Counted from the first letter of the stretch, positions 8,421 to 17,524 are shown. The stretch is DNA of 64,000 nt from Rufibacter sp. DG15C (GCF_001577755.1 NZ_CP010776.1:496001-560000); one strand, 5' to 3'. Numbers and translations: made by a program. The notes: a model not told the origin generated them from the sequence alone.

Positions 8421-9038
8421 ATGAAAATCAAAGAAGCCAAGTTTATCTGCAGCAACACCCGGGCAGACCTCTGCCCTACCACCACCCTGCCAGAATACGC
8501 CTTCATTGGCCGCTCCAACGTGGGCAAGTCTTCTTTGATCAACATGCTTACCAACCACTTAAAGCTGGCCAAGACTTCTTCTTTCCCGGGAAAAACGCAG
8601 CTGATTAATCACTTTCTCATAAATGAGGAATGGTATTTGGTAGACTTACCAGGGTACGGCTGGGCCAAGGTGAGCAAGGACTCCCGCGAGGCCTGGCGCA
8701 AGATGATCAATTTCTACTTAAAGAACCGGCCCAACCTGGCCTGCGTCTTTGTCTTGATTGATTCGCGGCTGCCCGCTCAGAAAGTTGATTTAGATTTTAT
8801 AGAGTTACTTGGAACCATGGGGGTGCCTTTTGTGCTTATCTTCACAAAAACCGACAAGCAATCGGCGCCCAAGACAGATTCTAACATTGCCGCGTTCATG
8901 CAGGTCTTGAAAGAAAGCTGGGATGAGCTCCCAATGATGTTTAGAAGTTCTTCTACGTCCAAAGAGGGCCGTGAGGAGATTCTGTCCTTCATAGAAGAGA
9001 TCAATGAGCGTTACCACAACCAAGAGGACTCCTATTAA
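8421..9038 (+). CDS. engB: Ribosome biogenesis GTPase EngB (YihA/YsxC)
   Basis: A 205-residue TRAFAC GTPase needed for large ribosomal subunit assembly. The P-loop GRSNVGKS is at residues 30-37, the switch/G3 block is DLPGYGWAKV, and G4 is TKTDK; SSTSKEGREEI is the G5 region. Length and motif spacing are normal for EngB. The gene appears to open the transcript that continues with the TonB-domain gene at 9061 (22 nt gap) and the DUF5606 gene at 9473. Confidence 0.96.
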   Translation: MKIKEAKFICSNTRADLCPTTTLPEYAFIGRSNVGKSSLINMLTNHLKLAKTSSFPGKTQLINHFLINEEWYLVDLPGYGWAKVSKDSREAWRKMINFYLKNRPNLACVFVLIDSRLPAQKVDLDFIELLGTMGVPFVLIFTKTDKQSAPKTDSNIAAFMQVLKESWDELPMMFRSSSTSKEGREEILSFIEEINERYHNQEDSY

Positions 9039-9060
9039 TACTTATAACCGCTTAAATAAA

Positions 9061-9447
9061 ATGAAAGCAAAACACACTATTTTAGCCGCCATCTTAGTTT
9101 TATTCACAGCCGGCGCGTTTGCCACTGCGTCTAATGAACCAGCAACCGTTGCCGTGCAAACCACCAAGTACCCGGTGTCTGCGCACTATGAAGGTGGCCA
9201 GGACTCATTGGTAGCGCACATTAAGCGCAGCATCCAGTACCCTGCCTCTGCCAAGCGCAACCGCGTGATGGGCCAATGCATTGTAAGCTTCCTGTTGAAC
9301 GAGGACGGCTCCACCAGCAACTTCAAAATCTTGAAGGAAGTGGGCAGCGGCACCGGCGCCGAGGCCGTGCGCGTAGTACAGAACCTTAAATTCAAAGCCC
9401 CAGGTTATAGCCAGACCTACAGCCTGCCGGTGAACTTTAAATTATAA
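9061..9447 (+). CDS. Small secreted TonB C-terminal-domain protein
   Basis: A 128-residue protein with a signal peptide (TILAAILVLFTAGAFATA) and one TonB C-terminal domain (about residues 50-128: IQYPASAKRNRVMGQ, VSFLLNEDGS, NLKFKAPG). It lacks the transmembrane anchor and proline-rich spacer of true TonB, so it is a periplasmic stand-alone domain. Such proteins are common in Bacteroidota and their partners are unknown. The frame is open from 9004, inside engB, but the ATG at 9061 begins the signal peptide and is chosen. Confidence 0.82.
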   Translation: MKAKHTILAAILVLFTAGAFATASNEPATVAVQTTKYPVSAHYEGGQDSLVAHIKRSIQYPASAKRNRVMGQCIVSFLLNEDGSTSNFKILKEVGSGTGAEAVRVVQNLKFKAPGYSQTYSLPVNFKL

Positions 9448-9472
9448 TCAAACTTAACCAACCTGTTTCTCT

Positions 9473-9970
9473 ATGCCATTTGACCTGAGAGAGATTGCCT
9501 CTATTGCCGGCATGCCCGGTTTATACCGTATTGTAGCCCCTACCCGTAGCGGCATTATTGTAGAAAGCCTGGCAGAGACCCCGGTGCGCAGCGTGGCCCA
9601 GGCCCGCAACCGCGTGTCTATCCTGCATGAGATCTCTATGTACACCAATGACGAGGAAAGCACAGTGCCTCTAGAGGAGATTTTTGACCGCGTGCGCAGC
9701 CAGTACGGAGACACCCTGCCGGTAACCTCTAAGTCTAGCAACCCAGAACTAGCCAAGTTCATGGAAACCGTATTGCCTGACTATGACCAGGACCGCGTGT
9801 ATGCCTCAGACATGAAGAAACTGGTGCAGTGGTATTCTCTGGTTAGCAAATTTGTGCCGTACACAGAAGCAAAAGAGGAAGCTCCTGCCAAAACAGAAGC
9901 CAAAGAAGAGACAACAGAAGAAGCGCCAGCCAAAGAGCCGAAAGCTAAAAAAGCAGCCGCCAAGAAATAA
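9473..9970 (+). CDS. DUF5606 domain protein
   Basis: A 165-residue protein of a Bacteroidota-specific family. The N-terminus (DLREIASIAGMPGLYRIV, then RSGIIVESL, VSILHEISMYT and STVPLEEIF) is the DUF5606 pattern. The last 35 residues are a low-complexity Lys/Glu/Ala tail with repeated EEAPAK-like units, resembling histone-like or ribosome-associated basic tails. Function is not established. It sits 25 nt after the TonB-domain gene and is followed by a strong terminator. Confidence 0.82.
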   Translation: MPFDLREIASIAGMPGLYRIVAPTRSGIIVESLAETPVRSVAQARNRVSILHEISMYTNDEESTVPLEEIFDRVRSQYGDTLPVTSKSSNPELAKFMETVLPDYDQDRVYASDMKKLVQWYSLVSKFVPYTEAKEEAPAKTEAKEETTEEAPAKEPKAKKAAAKK

Positions 9971-9990
9971 GCTGATTGCTTTTACATAAA

Positions 9991-10030
9991 ACAGAAAGGC
10001 CCCAACCATTGGTAGGGGCCTTTCTGTTTT
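9991..10030. terminator. Bidirectional terminator between DUF5606 and fbp
   Basis: ACAGAAAGGCCCC pairs with GGGGCCTTTCTGT around an 11-nt loop. On the plus strand the U-tract (TGTTTTTGG) is shared with the start of the palindromic repeat at 10025. Confidence 0.85.
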
Positions 10031-10061
10031 TGGCCTGTTTTCTGGAAAACAGGCCAAAACG
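10025..10061. repeat. 38-bp palindromic repeat, copy 4
   Basis: Near-consensus (one A missing in the right arm), between convergent DUF5606 and fbp, 8 nt from the fbp stop. Composite with the hairpin at 9991-10030. Confidence 0.85.
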
Positions 10062-10069
10062 AGGTAGTA

Positions 10070-11113
10070 TTAGTTGTGAGATGCCTCAGACATAGAAGCA
10101 GAAACTGTAGCCTCTGAGTTAGCCAGCAACCGCTCTACTTCTTCCACCATTTCTGTAGAACCAATATACAACGGGCAGCGCTGATGAAGATCCGTTGGGT
10201 ATAGTTCCATGATGCGTTCAGAGCCGTTAGACGCTTTTCCGCCGGCTTGTTCTACTATAAAGGCCAAGGCATTGGCTTCATACAACAGACGCAGTTTACC
10301 GTTTGGCGCCTTGGTGGTGCTTGGGTACATGTAGATACCGCCCTTCAGCATGTTTCTATGGAAGTCTGCCACCAGAGAGCCTATGTAGCGCGCCGAGTAG
10401 TTGCGCTCGCGGCACAGCTCTACGTATTGCTTGATGGCCGCCTGGAACTGGTTGTAGCTTCCCTCATTGATGGAGTAGATGCTGCCTGTAGCCGGAATCG
10501 TGATGTTAGGGTGAGATAGGAAAAACTCGCCCAGGGAAGTCTCATACGTGAAGCCATTCACACCACAGCCTGTGGTGTAGACCAGCATGGTGCTAGAACC
10601 ATAGATGATGTAACCGGCCGCCACCTGTTGTACGCCGCGCTGCAGGCAGTCCTCCATGGTGCCTTCGCAGCCTTGTTCAGACAAACGACGGTACACAGAG
10701 AAGATAGTCCCTATAGACACGTTCACATCAATATTAGAAGAGCCGTCCAGGGGATCAATGGCTACAATGTACTTACCTTTGTGATTGCCGGTCTGGATGA
10801 CCTCTTCGTCTTCTTCAGAGATGATGGCGCAGACCTCGCCGCCGTTGCGCAAAGCCCTGATGAACCGTATGTTGGCCACCACGTCCAGCTTCTGCTGGTC
10901 CTCGCCCTGCACGTTTTGTTTGCCGTAGGCACCGCCAATATCTGTTAAACCTGCGTGATTAATGGCGCGGTTTACGATCTTTGCCGCCAGGGCAATGTCA
11001 CGCAACAGCTGGGAAAGCTCCCCGGTCGCAAAAGGAAAGTCCTCTTGTTTCCGCATAATAAACCGGTCAAGCGTTGTGCCTACCGGCAGGGCCAGATTCT
11101 CTGTAATAGTCAT
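10070..11113 (-). CDS. fbp: Fructose-1,6-bisphosphatase, class I
   Basis: A 347-residue class I fructose bisphosphatase that removes the 1-phosphate in gluconeogenesis. The metal-site motif [16 protein letters not shown], the GTTLDRFI N-terminus, the [12 protein letters not shown]-like block (here [12 protein letters not shown]) and the [23 protein letters not shown] block are intact. It is transcribed away from the aspartokinase gene across a 98-nt gap; its ATG is at 11113. It ends in a composite terminator plus palindrome shared with DUF5606. Confidence 0.96.
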   Translation of the reverse strand: MTITENLALPVGTTLDRFIMRKQEDFPFATGELSQLLRDIALAAKIVNRAINHAGLTDIGGAYGKQNVQGEDQQKLDVVANIRFIRALRNGGEVCAIISEEDEEVIQTGNHKGKYIVAIDPLDGSSNIDVNVSIGTIFSVYRRLSEQGCEGTMEDCLQRGVQQVAAGYIIYGSSTMLVYTTGCGVNGFTYETSLGEFFLSHPNITIPATGSIYSINEGSYNQFQAAIKQYVELCRERNYSARYIGSLVADFHRNMLKGGIYMYPSTTKAPNGKLRLLYEANALAFIVEQAGGKASNGSERIMELYPTDLHQRCPLYIGSTEMVEEVERLLANSEATVSASMSEASHN

Positions 11114-11211
11114 ATGAAAGCGGGGTAAGATCGAATTAGATTACGAAAATACTACTAATTCTGTTAGAGAGGGCAATGTTTTTATAAATTCGATAATTTT
11201 AACGTCAATAA

Positions 11212-12489
11212 ATGAGAGTTTTTAAATTTGGGGGAGCCTCTGTAAAAGACGCTGACGCGGTGCGCAACATCTACAGGATCCTGTCTGGCCTGCCAGAGAA
11301 AGAGGAGCTGGTGATTGTGGTCTCGGCGATGGGCAAAACCACCAACGCGCTAGAGGCCATCTACCGCAAAGCCCACCAAAAGGAAGACTTCGCCCCTGCC
11401 TTACAAGCCTGCCGGTTCTACCATGAAGATATAGCGCAACTTTTGTTCCCAGAGGCCGGGAGCCCCGTGTACGCAGACATTGCCCAACAGTTTCAGGAAC
11501 TGGAGCAGACACTAGCTACGTTGCAGCCTGACCATTGGGACCAGCAATATGACCAGGTCATTAGCCGGGGCGAGTTGCTTTCCAGCCTGATACTGCACCA
11601 CTTCCTGCAAAGCCAGGGCATCTCCAATTTCTGGCTGGACTGCCGTACCTGCCTGCGCACCGACAGCACTTGGCGAGAGGGACGGGTAGACTGGACCTTC
11701 ACCGAAAGTCAGATTCAAGCCACTTTGCCAGCTATCTTGCAAAAACAAATCATCGTGACCCAAGGCTTTATAGGGGGCACAGAAGACGGGTTTACCACCA
11801 CCCTAGGCCGTGAAGGCTCTGACTACAGCGCTGCCATCTTCGCCTTCTGCCTCAACGCCTCATCACTCACCATCTGGAAGGATGTGCCCGGTCTGCTTAA
11901 CGCGGACCCCAAGCTGTTTAAAGAAGTCACCCGCTATGAAGAGGTGGCTTACCAGGAAGCGATTGAAATGGCTTATTACGGGGCTTCGGTGATTCACCCC
12001 AAGACCATTCAGCCCCTAGCCAACAAGTGCATTCCACTGTTTGTGAAATCGTTTCTGCAGCCAGAGTTGCCCGGCACCGTGATTCATGACTGCCAGCACG
12101 CGCGTATTGCGCCTTCCTTTATTCTCAAGCAGAACCAATGCTTGCTGTCATTTACGGCCAAAGACTTGGGCTTTATTTCTGAACAACATCTAAGCGCGAT
12201 CTTTCAGGCGGTGCATGAAGGTCGTCTGAAGATTAACATGATGCAGAACTCAGCGCTCTCTTTCTCTGTCTGCTGTGACTATGACGAGGATCGGGTACAG
12301 CAAATCAAGAAGAAACTGGAAGACCAGTTTATTATCAAATACAACCAGCCCTTGCACCTGTTCACCATCAAAAACTATGACCAGGAAAGCATCCAGCGCC
12401 TCACGCAGGACCGCGAAATCTTGATGGAACAGCGCACCCGGCTTACCTTCCAGTTTGTCTGCCGACCTTCAGAAACGCTGGCGGGCTAA
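11212..12489 (+). CDS. Aspartate kinase
   Basis: A 425-residue monofunctional aspartokinase, the first step of the lysine/threonine/methionine pathway. The N-terminal substrate motif is KFGGASVKD (Ala where most members have Thr), with ISRGELLSS, FTTTLGREGSDYSAA (ATP/aspartate site) and WKDVPGLLNADP in order. The C-terminal 130 residues form a weakly conserved ACT regulatory region, so feedback control cannot be predicted. A palindromic repeat begins 9 nt after its stop. Confidence 0.92.
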   Translation: MRVFKFGGASVKDADAVRNIYRILSGLPEKEELVIVVSAMGKTTNALEAIYRKAHQKEDFAPALQACRFYHEDIAQLLFPEAGSPVYADIAQQFQELEQTLATLQPDHWDQQYDQVISRGELLSSLILHHFLQSQGISNFWLDCRTCLRTDSTWREGRVDWTFTESQIQATLPAILQKQIIVTQGFIGGTEDGFTTTLGREGSDYSAAIFAFCLNASSLTIWKDVPGLLNADPKLFKEVTRYEEVAYQEAIEMAYYGASVIHPKTIQPLANKCIPLFVKSFLQPELPGTVIHDCQHARIAPSFILKQNQCLLSFTAKDLGFISEQHLSAIFQAVHEGRLKINMMQNSALSFSVCCDYDEDRVQQIKKKLEDQFIIKYNQPLHLFTIKNYDQESIQRLTQDREILMEQRTRLTFQFVCRPSETLAG

Positions 12490-12497
12490 GCTTTTTC

Positions 12498-12536
12498 CGT
12501 TTTTTGCCTATTTTCACCGAAAACAACCCAAAAACG
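12498..12536. repeat. 38-bp palindromic repeat, copy 5
   Basis: Between the aspartokinase stop and the enoyl-CoA hydratase start (both plus strand); diverged in the centre, arms still pair. Confidence 0.75.
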
Positions 12537-12558
12537 ACCAACTACAAATAGATATAAA

Positions 12559-13332
12559 ATGGAATTCATAAAAGTAACCGAGCAGGTCCGTCCCCAGGTA
12601 GCCCTCATCCAACTGAACCGTCCCAAAGAACTTAACGCCTTGAACCTGCAACTGATGGGCGAACTGCGCGATGCCCTCAAAGAGCTGGACGACAATGAGA
12701 ATGTGCGCGCCATAGTCCTTACGGGCAATGACCGCGCTTTTGCCGCCGGCGCCGATATTAAGCAGATGGCTGGCAAAACCGCCATTGACATGCTCAACAT
12801 TGACCAGTTCTCTACTTGGGACCAGATCAAGAAAACCAAGAAGCCCATCATTGCAGCCGTGAGCGGTTTTGCCTTGGGTGGTGGCTGTGAGTTGGCCATG
12901 ACTTGTGACATGATCATCGCCTCAGAGACGGCTCAGTTCGGCCAGCCCGAAATCAAGATTGGCGTCATGCCCGGCGCTGGCGGCACCCAGCGTTTGACCC
13001 GTGCCCTGGGCAAAGCCAAAGCCATGGAAATGGTCTTGACAGGTAAATTCATCTCCGCCCAGGAAGCCGAAAAACACGGCCTCATCAACCGCGTAGTACC
13101 AGTAGAACTGTATTTGGAGGAAGCCTTCAAACTGGCCACCGAGATTGCCCAACTGTCGCCAGTAGCTGTGAAGCTGGCCAAAGAATCTGTGAATCGCTCT
13201 TATGAAACCCACCTGGACGAAGGCCTCCATTTTGAGCGCAAGAACTTCTACCTCACCTTCGCCTCTGAAGACCAAACCGAAGGCATGAATGCCTTCGTGG
13301 AGAAGCGTAAACCAACGTTCACGGGTAGGTAG
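12559..13332 (+). CDS. Enoyl-CoA hydratase/isomerase family protein
   Basis: A 257-residue crotonase. The oxyanion-hole segments AFAAGADIKQM and SGFALGGGCELAM are present, and both catalytic Glu positions of true hydratases are kept: Glu in GGCELAM and Glu in GQPEIKIGVMPG. This supports hydration of 2-enoyl-CoA in beta-oxidation or amino-acid catabolism. No other fatty-acid catabolic gene is adjacent, so the pathway is open. The gene stands alone between two palindromic repeats. Confidence 0.9.
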   Translation: MEFIKVTEQVRPQVALIQLNRPKELNALNLQLMGELRDALKELDDNENVRAIVLTGNDRAFAAGADIKQMAGKTAIDMLNIDQFSTWDQIKKTKKPIIAAVSGFALGGGCELAMTCDMIIASETAQFGQPEIKIGVMPGAGGTQRLTRALGKAKAMEMVLTGKFISAQEAEKHGLINRVVPVELYLEEAFKLATEIAQLSPVAVKLAKESVNRSYETHLDEGLHFERKNFYLTFASEDQTEGMNAFVEKRKPTFTGR

Positions 13333-13376
13333 TTTTTTAGACACAGGACACAAGATTCAAGACGTAAGACCTGAAT

Positions 13377-13418
13377 CCCGATTTTGACCTGATTTTCAGA
13401 AATCAGGTCAAAATCGGG
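13377..13418. repeat. 38-bp palindromic repeat, copy 6 (variant)
   Basis: Variant in which both arms changed together (CCCGATTTTGACCTGATTT with a compensated right arm), so the palindrome is preserved although the sequence differs from consensus. Confidence 0.8.
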
Positions 13419-13510
13419 ATTTCTTGTTTTATCAAATTCTAAAGCGAGCTGGTAACCTTTTGGGTACTTCTATGTTAGGGTCCTTGGTTGCAGCTTAGTT
13501 CTATAGGTTG

Positions 13511-13518
13511 TACCTTTG
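13511..13518 (+). promoter_or_regulatory. -7 promoter element of the peroxiredoxin gene
   Basis: TACCTTTG (TAnnTTTG consensus), with TTGG at 13484-13487 and TTG at 13488-13490 upstream. It predicts a leader of about 65 nt before the ATG at 13589. Confidence 0.6.
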
Positions 13519-13588
13519 CACCCGCAAACGGGAAGGTGATTTCACCCTTTTCAGGCAAGGTTTAATTTACATTTTAACACATAGCATC

Positions 13589-14215
13589 ATGGCAGTATTA
13601 GTAGGCAAGAAAGCTCCTGCATTTAAGGCAACCGCGGTAGTAGACGGTGAGTTTGTAGAAGATTTCTCTTTAGAGCAGTACGTTGGGAAGAAGCACGTTA
13701 TCTTCTTCTTCTATCCACTGGATTTCACGTTTGTGTGTCCAACTGAGATCATCGCGTTCCAGGACCGCATGGATGACTTTGAGCGCAAGAACGTAGCCGT
13801 GGTAGGTTGCTCTATTGACTCCCACTTCTCGCACTGGGCTTGGTTGAACACCCCCCGCGACAAAGGTGGCATTGAAGGCGTTGCCTACCCATTGGTAGCA
13901 GATACCTCTAAAACCATTGCGTCTAACTATGACGTGTTGGCCGGTCACTATGACTACAACGACGAAGGCGAAATGACTTTCGTGGGTGAGCCAGTAGCGT
14001 ACCGCGGTTTGTTCTTAATTGACAAAGAAGGCGTAGTGCGTCACCAAGTAGTGAATGACATGCCACTAGGCCGTAGCATTGATGAGGCGCTTAGAATGAT
14101 TGACGCCCTTCAGTACTTTGAGGTGAAAGGCGAAGTATGTCCTGCTAACTGGGAAGAAGGCAAAGAAGCCATGGAAGCCACCCGCGAAGGTGTTTCTAGC
14201 TACCTAGCCAAGTAA
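13589..14215 (+). CDS. 2-Cys peroxiredoxin (AhpC/Prx1 type)
   Basis: A 208-residue thiol peroxidase that reduces hydrogen peroxide and organic hydroperoxides. The peroxidatic Cys50 lies in FTFVCPTE and the resolving Cys (about residue 184) in GEVCPANW, with the C-terminal arm typical of typical 2-Cys enzymes. The frame is open upstream to 13508, but a promoter box at 13511 and homology both favour the ATG at 13589. It is monocistronic, bounded by its own promoter and a strong terminator. Confidence 0.94.
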   Translation: MAVLVGKKAPAFKATAVVDGEFVEDFSLEQYVGKKHVIFFFYPLDFTFVCPTEIIAFQDRMDDFERKNVAVVGCSIDSHFSHWAWLNTPRDKGGIEGVAYPLVADTSKTIASNYDVLAGHYDYNDEGEMTFVGEPVAYRGLFLIDKEGVVRHQVVNDMPLGRSIDEALRMIDALQYFEVKGEVCPANWEEGKEAMEATREGVSSYLAK

Positions 14216-14242
14216 TTAGTTAGAGTTTAATCTCTTAATAGA

Positions 14243-14279
14243 AGCAGCCTCTGCCTTTGGTAGAGGCTGCTTTGTTTTT
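14243..14279 (+). terminator. Intrinsic terminator of the peroxiredoxin gene
   Basis: AGCAGCCTCTGCC pairs with GGTAGAGGCTGCT (one mismatch) and is followed by TTGTTTTT. Confidence 0.85.
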
Positions 14280-14378
14280 AACGGTCAGCTATTCTTGGTC
14301 AAGCAAAACAGGTAGTACTCAAAAACCGTTATACACAAAGGCAAAAGAGCAAGGCGAAGGGCAAGTTAAAAATACCCT

Positions 14379-14386
14379 TACCTTTG
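14379..14386 (+). promoter_or_regulatory. -7 promoter element of waaA-rsgA
   Basis: TACCTTTG (TAnnTTTG), about 70 nt before the preferred waaA ATG at 14456. The longer reading frame begins at 14384, inside this box, so it cannot be the translated start. Confidence 0.55.
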
Positions 14387-14455
14387 TCCCTTATTATTGA
14401 ATATACCTTACCAGGTGGTATTCCCCCCAAACCTACAAACGCACACGCAAAAGGT

Positions 14456-15712
14456 ATGTCTTTGATTTTATACAATGCCGGCATTCACGCCTATGGACTA
14501 GGAGCCCGAGTGGCTGCCCCGTTCCATAAGAAGGCCGCGCTTTGGGTAAATGGCCAGGTGAATCTGCTGGAGGAGATTGCTGCCAAGATGAAGGGCAACA
14601 AAAGCCCAGTAGCGTGGTTTCATTGCGCCAGCTTAGGCGAGTTTGAGCAAGGCCGCCCTTTGATAGAAACGTTCAAAGAGAAGTATCCCGATTTTAAAGT
14701 AGTCCTCACCTTCTTCTCCCCGTCTGGGTATGAGGTACGCAAGAAATACGCGGGTGCAGACTACGTTTTTTACCTGCCTCTAGACACTGCCGGCAACGCC
14801 AAGAAATTCATCTCAAAGGTGCGGCCCAAGGTGGCGTTTTTTGTGAAGTATGAGTTCTGGCACCATTACACCAAGGAGCTGAAGAAGCGGCACATTCCCT
14901 TGTTCTCCGTGTCTACCATTTTCAGGCCCAACCAGATTTACTTCAAGAAGGGCGGCGATTTTTACTGCCGTATCTTAAAGCGGTTTACCTTTTTCTTCAC
15001 CCAAAACCAAGAATCTGCCGAACTGCTGGCCAGCGTAGACATCAACAAAGTAACCTTGGCCGGTGACACCAGGATGGACCGCGTACTGCAAACCGCCGAC
15101 AAAGTAGCGCCCATCCCGTTGGTGGAGGCCTTTAGGCAGGACAGTCCGGTGATGGTAGTGGGGAGCAGCTGGCCGCAAGACATGAAAGTGCTGTTGCCCT
15201 TCATCAAAAAGCAGTTGGGCAGCCTCAAGTTCATCATCGCGCCGCATGAGATCAAGGACAAAGAGCTGGCAGAAATAGAACAGCAACTATCCGGCAAAGC
15301 CGTACGGTTCTCAAAAGCTATTCCAGACACCGTGGCGTCTTATGACGTGCTCTTAATTGACAACATTGGCATGTTGAGCGCCTTATACCAATATGCAGAC
15401 TATGCGTACGTGGGTGGCGCCTTCGGGAAGGGCTTGCACAACACCCTAGAGCCAGCCGTATTTGGGCCACCTTTATTTTTCGGGCCTAAGTACCAGAAGT
15501 TTCAGGAAGCAATTGATTTGGTAGAGATGGGCGCGGCGTTCCCCGTGAAATCGTCCCAAGAACTGGATGCCGTTTTTAACAAAGTATCCAGCAATGATGA
15601 ACAAATGGCTAAAATCAGAGAACATATCACACATTACATACACAAACAGGCAGGTGCCACCAACCGCATATTAGAGGCGCTGGAAACCTGGATTCCCGTT
15701 CCTACTACATGA
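14456..15712 (+). CDS. waaA: 3-deoxy-D-manno-octulosonic acid (Kdo) transferase
   Basis: A 418-residue GT30-family enzyme that transfers Kdo from CMP-Kdo to lipid A precursors at the inner membrane. The N-terminus is hydrophobic; family motifs include HCASLGEFEQGRP with the catalytic-base Glu, VLTFFSPSGYEVR, FVKYEFWHHY, GSSWPQD, PHEI and GGAFGKGLHNTLEPAVFGPPLFFGP. All are in the expected order for WaaA. The start at 14456 begins the usual N-terminus. Its last 4 nt (ATGA) overlap the rsgA start, indicating translational coupling. Confidence 0.93.
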   Translation: MSLILYNAGIHAYGLGARVAAPFHKKAALWVNGQVNLLEEIAAKMKGNKSPVAWFHCASLGEFEQGRPLIETFKEKYPDFKVVLTFFSPSGYEVRKKYAGADYVFYLPLDTAGNAKKFISKVRPKVAFFVKYEFWHHYTKELKKRHIPLFSVSTIFRPNQIYFKKGGDFYCRILKRFTFFFTQNQESAELLASVDINKVTLAGDTRMDRVLQTADKVAPIPLVEAFRQDSPVMVVGSSWPQDMKVLLPFIKKQLGSLKFIIAPHEIKDKELAEIEQQLSGKAVRFSKAIPDTVASYDVLLIDNIGMLSALYQYADYAYVGGAFGKGLHNTLEPAVFGPPLFFGPKYQKFQEAIDLVEMGAAFPVKSSQELDAVFNKVSSNDEQMAKIREHITHYIHKQAGATNRILEALETWIPVPTT

Positions 15713-16632
15713 TTGGCACTGTCATAAAATCTACCGGCTCGTGGTACCTGGTCCGCAACCATGCAGATTCACAACTTTACCGGTGTCGCCTTCGGGGGAA
15801 GTTCAAGAACAAAGGCCTTAAGGTCAGCAATCCCATTGCCGTAGGCGATGAGGTGACCATGGAGCTAGAGGGTGGCGAGGGCCACGCGGTCATCACTGAG
15901 ATTGCCACTCGTAGAAACTACATCATCCGGAGGTCCACGCACAAGGCACACCACGCCCACATTGTGGCCTCCAACCTAGACCAGGCCTTTCTGGTTGTGA
16001 CGCTGGCCTCGCCGCGCACCTCGTTCGGGTTTATTGATAGGTTTCTGGTGACGGCAGAGGCGTATCAGATTCCTACCACGCTGCTCTTCAACAAGAGTGA
16101 CTTGTATGACCAGGAGGCGCAGAAATACCTAAAACAAGTGATGGGCCTGTACAGCCAGATCGGGTACCCGGGCATCAGCTGCTCGGCGCACACTGGTGAA
16201 GGCATTCCTGAAATCCAGGCATTGCTCAAGGACAAAACGACTTTGCTATCCGGGCACTCGGGCGTGGGCAAGAGCACGCTCATCAATGTGCTAGTCCCAG
16301 ATTTGGACTTGAAGACTACAGAAATCTCTGCCTTCTCAGACAAGGGCGTACACACCACCACGTTTGCTGAGATGTTTGAAGTGGAGCCAGGAACCTACCT
16401 CATTGACACGCCCGGCATCAAGGAACTAGGCGTGGTGGAAATGAAGCGCGAGGAGATTAGCCATTACTTCCCGGAGATGCGCGAGCGCCTGAACCAGTGC
16501 AAATACAACAACTGCCTGCACGTCAACGAACCCGGCTGCGCCATCCAAGCTGCCGTCAAAGCGGGCAAGATTGCGCTGCCCCGTTATGAGAGCTACCTGA
16601 GCCTGCTGCAGGACGAGGACAGCCACCGGTAA
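15709..16632 (+). CDS. rsgA: Small-subunit ribosome-dependent GTPase RsgA
   Basis: A 307-residue circularly permuted GTPase that checks 30S subunit maturation. An N-terminal OB fold is followed by GTPase motifs in permuted order: NKSD (G4), then SGHSGVGKSTLIN (G1), then DTPG (G3). A C-terminal zinc site follows (Cys residues in CKYNNCLHVNEPGC). All hallmark residues are intact. ATG overlaps the waaA stop in an ATGA junction. Confidence 0.96.
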   Translation: MIGTVIKSTGSWYLVRNHADSQLYRCRLRGKFKNKGLKVSNPIAVGDEVTMELEGGEGHAVITEIATRRNYIIRRSTHKAHHAHIVASNLDQAFLVVTLASPRTSFGFIDRFLVTAEAYQIPTTLLFNKSDLYDQEAQKYLKQVMGLYSQIGYPGISCSAHTGEGIPEIQALLKDKTTLLSGHSGVGKSTLINVLVPDLDLKTTEISAFSDKGVHTTTFAEMFEVEPGTYLIDTPGIKELGVVEMKREEISHYFPEMRERLNQCKYNNCLHVNEPGCAIQAAVKAGKIALPRYESYLSLLQDEDSHR

Positions 16633-16693
16633 GACAAGTCGCGAGTTCTGAGTCTTGAGTCGCGAGTCAAAAATTTGGAGAGCCTCATTCCCT

Positions 16694-16740
16694 TTTTGTC
16701 ATCTTAAAAGGACCTTGTGGCCAAACTAGATGAGCGGTGG
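16694..16740 (+). repeat. Left arm of a 47-bp inverted repeat around the cyclophilin gene
   Basis: Its core TTGTCATCTTAAAAGGACC followed by TTGTGGCC is matched in inverted orientation at 17525-17571, including the flanking CTAGA and GCGGTG blocks. Confidence 0.75.
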
Positions 16741-16756
16741 CTAAACGCGCTAAATC

Positions 16757-16793
16757 CGTTTTTGCCTTATTTCCTGGAAAACAGCCCAAAAGT
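16757..16793. repeat. 38-bp palindromic repeat, copy 7
   Basis: Diverged copy in the rsgA-cyclophilin gap; the left arm is close to consensus, the right arm ends AAAAGTG instead of AAAAACG. Confidence 0.7.
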
Positions 16794-16842
16794 GAAAGTA
16801 TGACCAGCAATTCAGCCTTGGGCCATACATTGCAAAATTGCG

Positions 16843-16850
16843 TACCTTTG
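16843..16850 (+). promoter_or_regulatory. -7 promoter element of the cyclophilin gene
   Basis: TACCTTTG with TTG at 16818-16820 (spacer 22). Predicted leader is about 80 nt and contains the AGCACATTAACC word repeats. Confidence 0.55.
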
Positions 16851-16934
16851 TAGAGTCAAAACCAGTGCTGGCTATTGAAGAAAATCAGCGATAGCACATC
16901 AGCACATTAACCATTAGCACATTAACCTATTATT

Positions 16935-17393
16935 ATGAAAACTGCAGAAATCCATACCGCTAAAGGTGTCATGAAAGTAGAATTCTACGAGCAAGACGCC
17001 CCTAAAACTGTTGAGAACTTTACCAAACTGGCCAAAGACGGCTTCTATGACGGCTTGGCGTTCCACCGCGTATTGCCTGACTTCGTGATTCAGGGTGGTT
17101 GCCCTAACAGCCGCGAAGGCTCTAAAGGCATGGCCGGAACCGGCGGACCAGGCTACAAAATTGACTGCGAATTGACTGGCGGCAACCAGTACCATGACCG
17201 TGGTGTGTTGTCAATGGCGCACGCTGGCCGCAACACCGGTGGTTCACAGTTCTTCATCTGCCACAGCCGCAACAACACCGCGCACTTGGACAGAAACCAC
17301 ACCTGCTTCGGGAAAGTGGTAGAAGGCTTGGACGTGATTGACGAAATCAAAGCCGGTGACAAAATCGAGAAGATTGTAGTAACAGAAGCGTAA
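16935..17393 (+). CDS. Peptidyl-prolyl cis-trans isomerase, cyclophilin type
   Basis: A 152-residue single-domain cyclophilin that catalyses proline isomerisation. The motifs FHRVLPDFVIQGG (catalytic Arg), MAHAGRNTGGSQFFI and HTCFGKVVEGLDV are intact. There is no signal peptide, so it is cytoplasmic (PpiB-like). It is monocistronic, with its own promoter and a hairpin terminator at 17455-17492, and is bracketed by an inverted pair of 47-bp repeats. Confidence 0.95.
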   Translation: MKTAEIHTAKGVMKVEFYEQDAPKTVENFTKLAKDGFYDGLAFHRVLPDFVIQGGCPNSREGSKGMAGTGGPGYKIDCELTGGNQYHDRGVLSMAHAGRNTGGSQFFICHSRNNTAHLDRNHTCFGKVVEGLDVIDEIKAGDKIEKIVVTEA

Positions 17394-17454
17394 TTGATTG
17401 TTAGTTGTTGATTGTTTTTTGATTCAACAATTGACAATCAGCAATGAACAATTC

Positions 17455-17492
17455 AAATAGCCGAGGGACATTCGTTTCTCGGCTATTTTTTT
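17455..17492 (+). terminator. Intrinsic terminator of the cyclophilin gene
   Basis: AAATAGCCGAG pairs with CTCGGCTATTT around a 12-nt loop, followed by a run of T. A TTGATTG-word inverted array (17394-17450) precedes it. Confidence 0.8.
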
Positions 17493-17524
17493 GGAATTAC
17501 GTCAAAACCGGATTTTGCCTGTAG

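Larger units (their letters stand above)
16633..16934. other. Repeat-filled gap between rsgA and the cyclophilin gene
   Basis: No gene. In order it holds an array of GAGTC/TTGAGTC/GCGAGTC words (16633-16672), the left arm of a 47-bp inverted repeat (16694-16740), a palindromic repeat (16757-16793), a -7 box TACCTTTG (16843-16850) and three close AGCACATTAACC-like words (16895-16932) just before the next ATG. Confidence 0.7.
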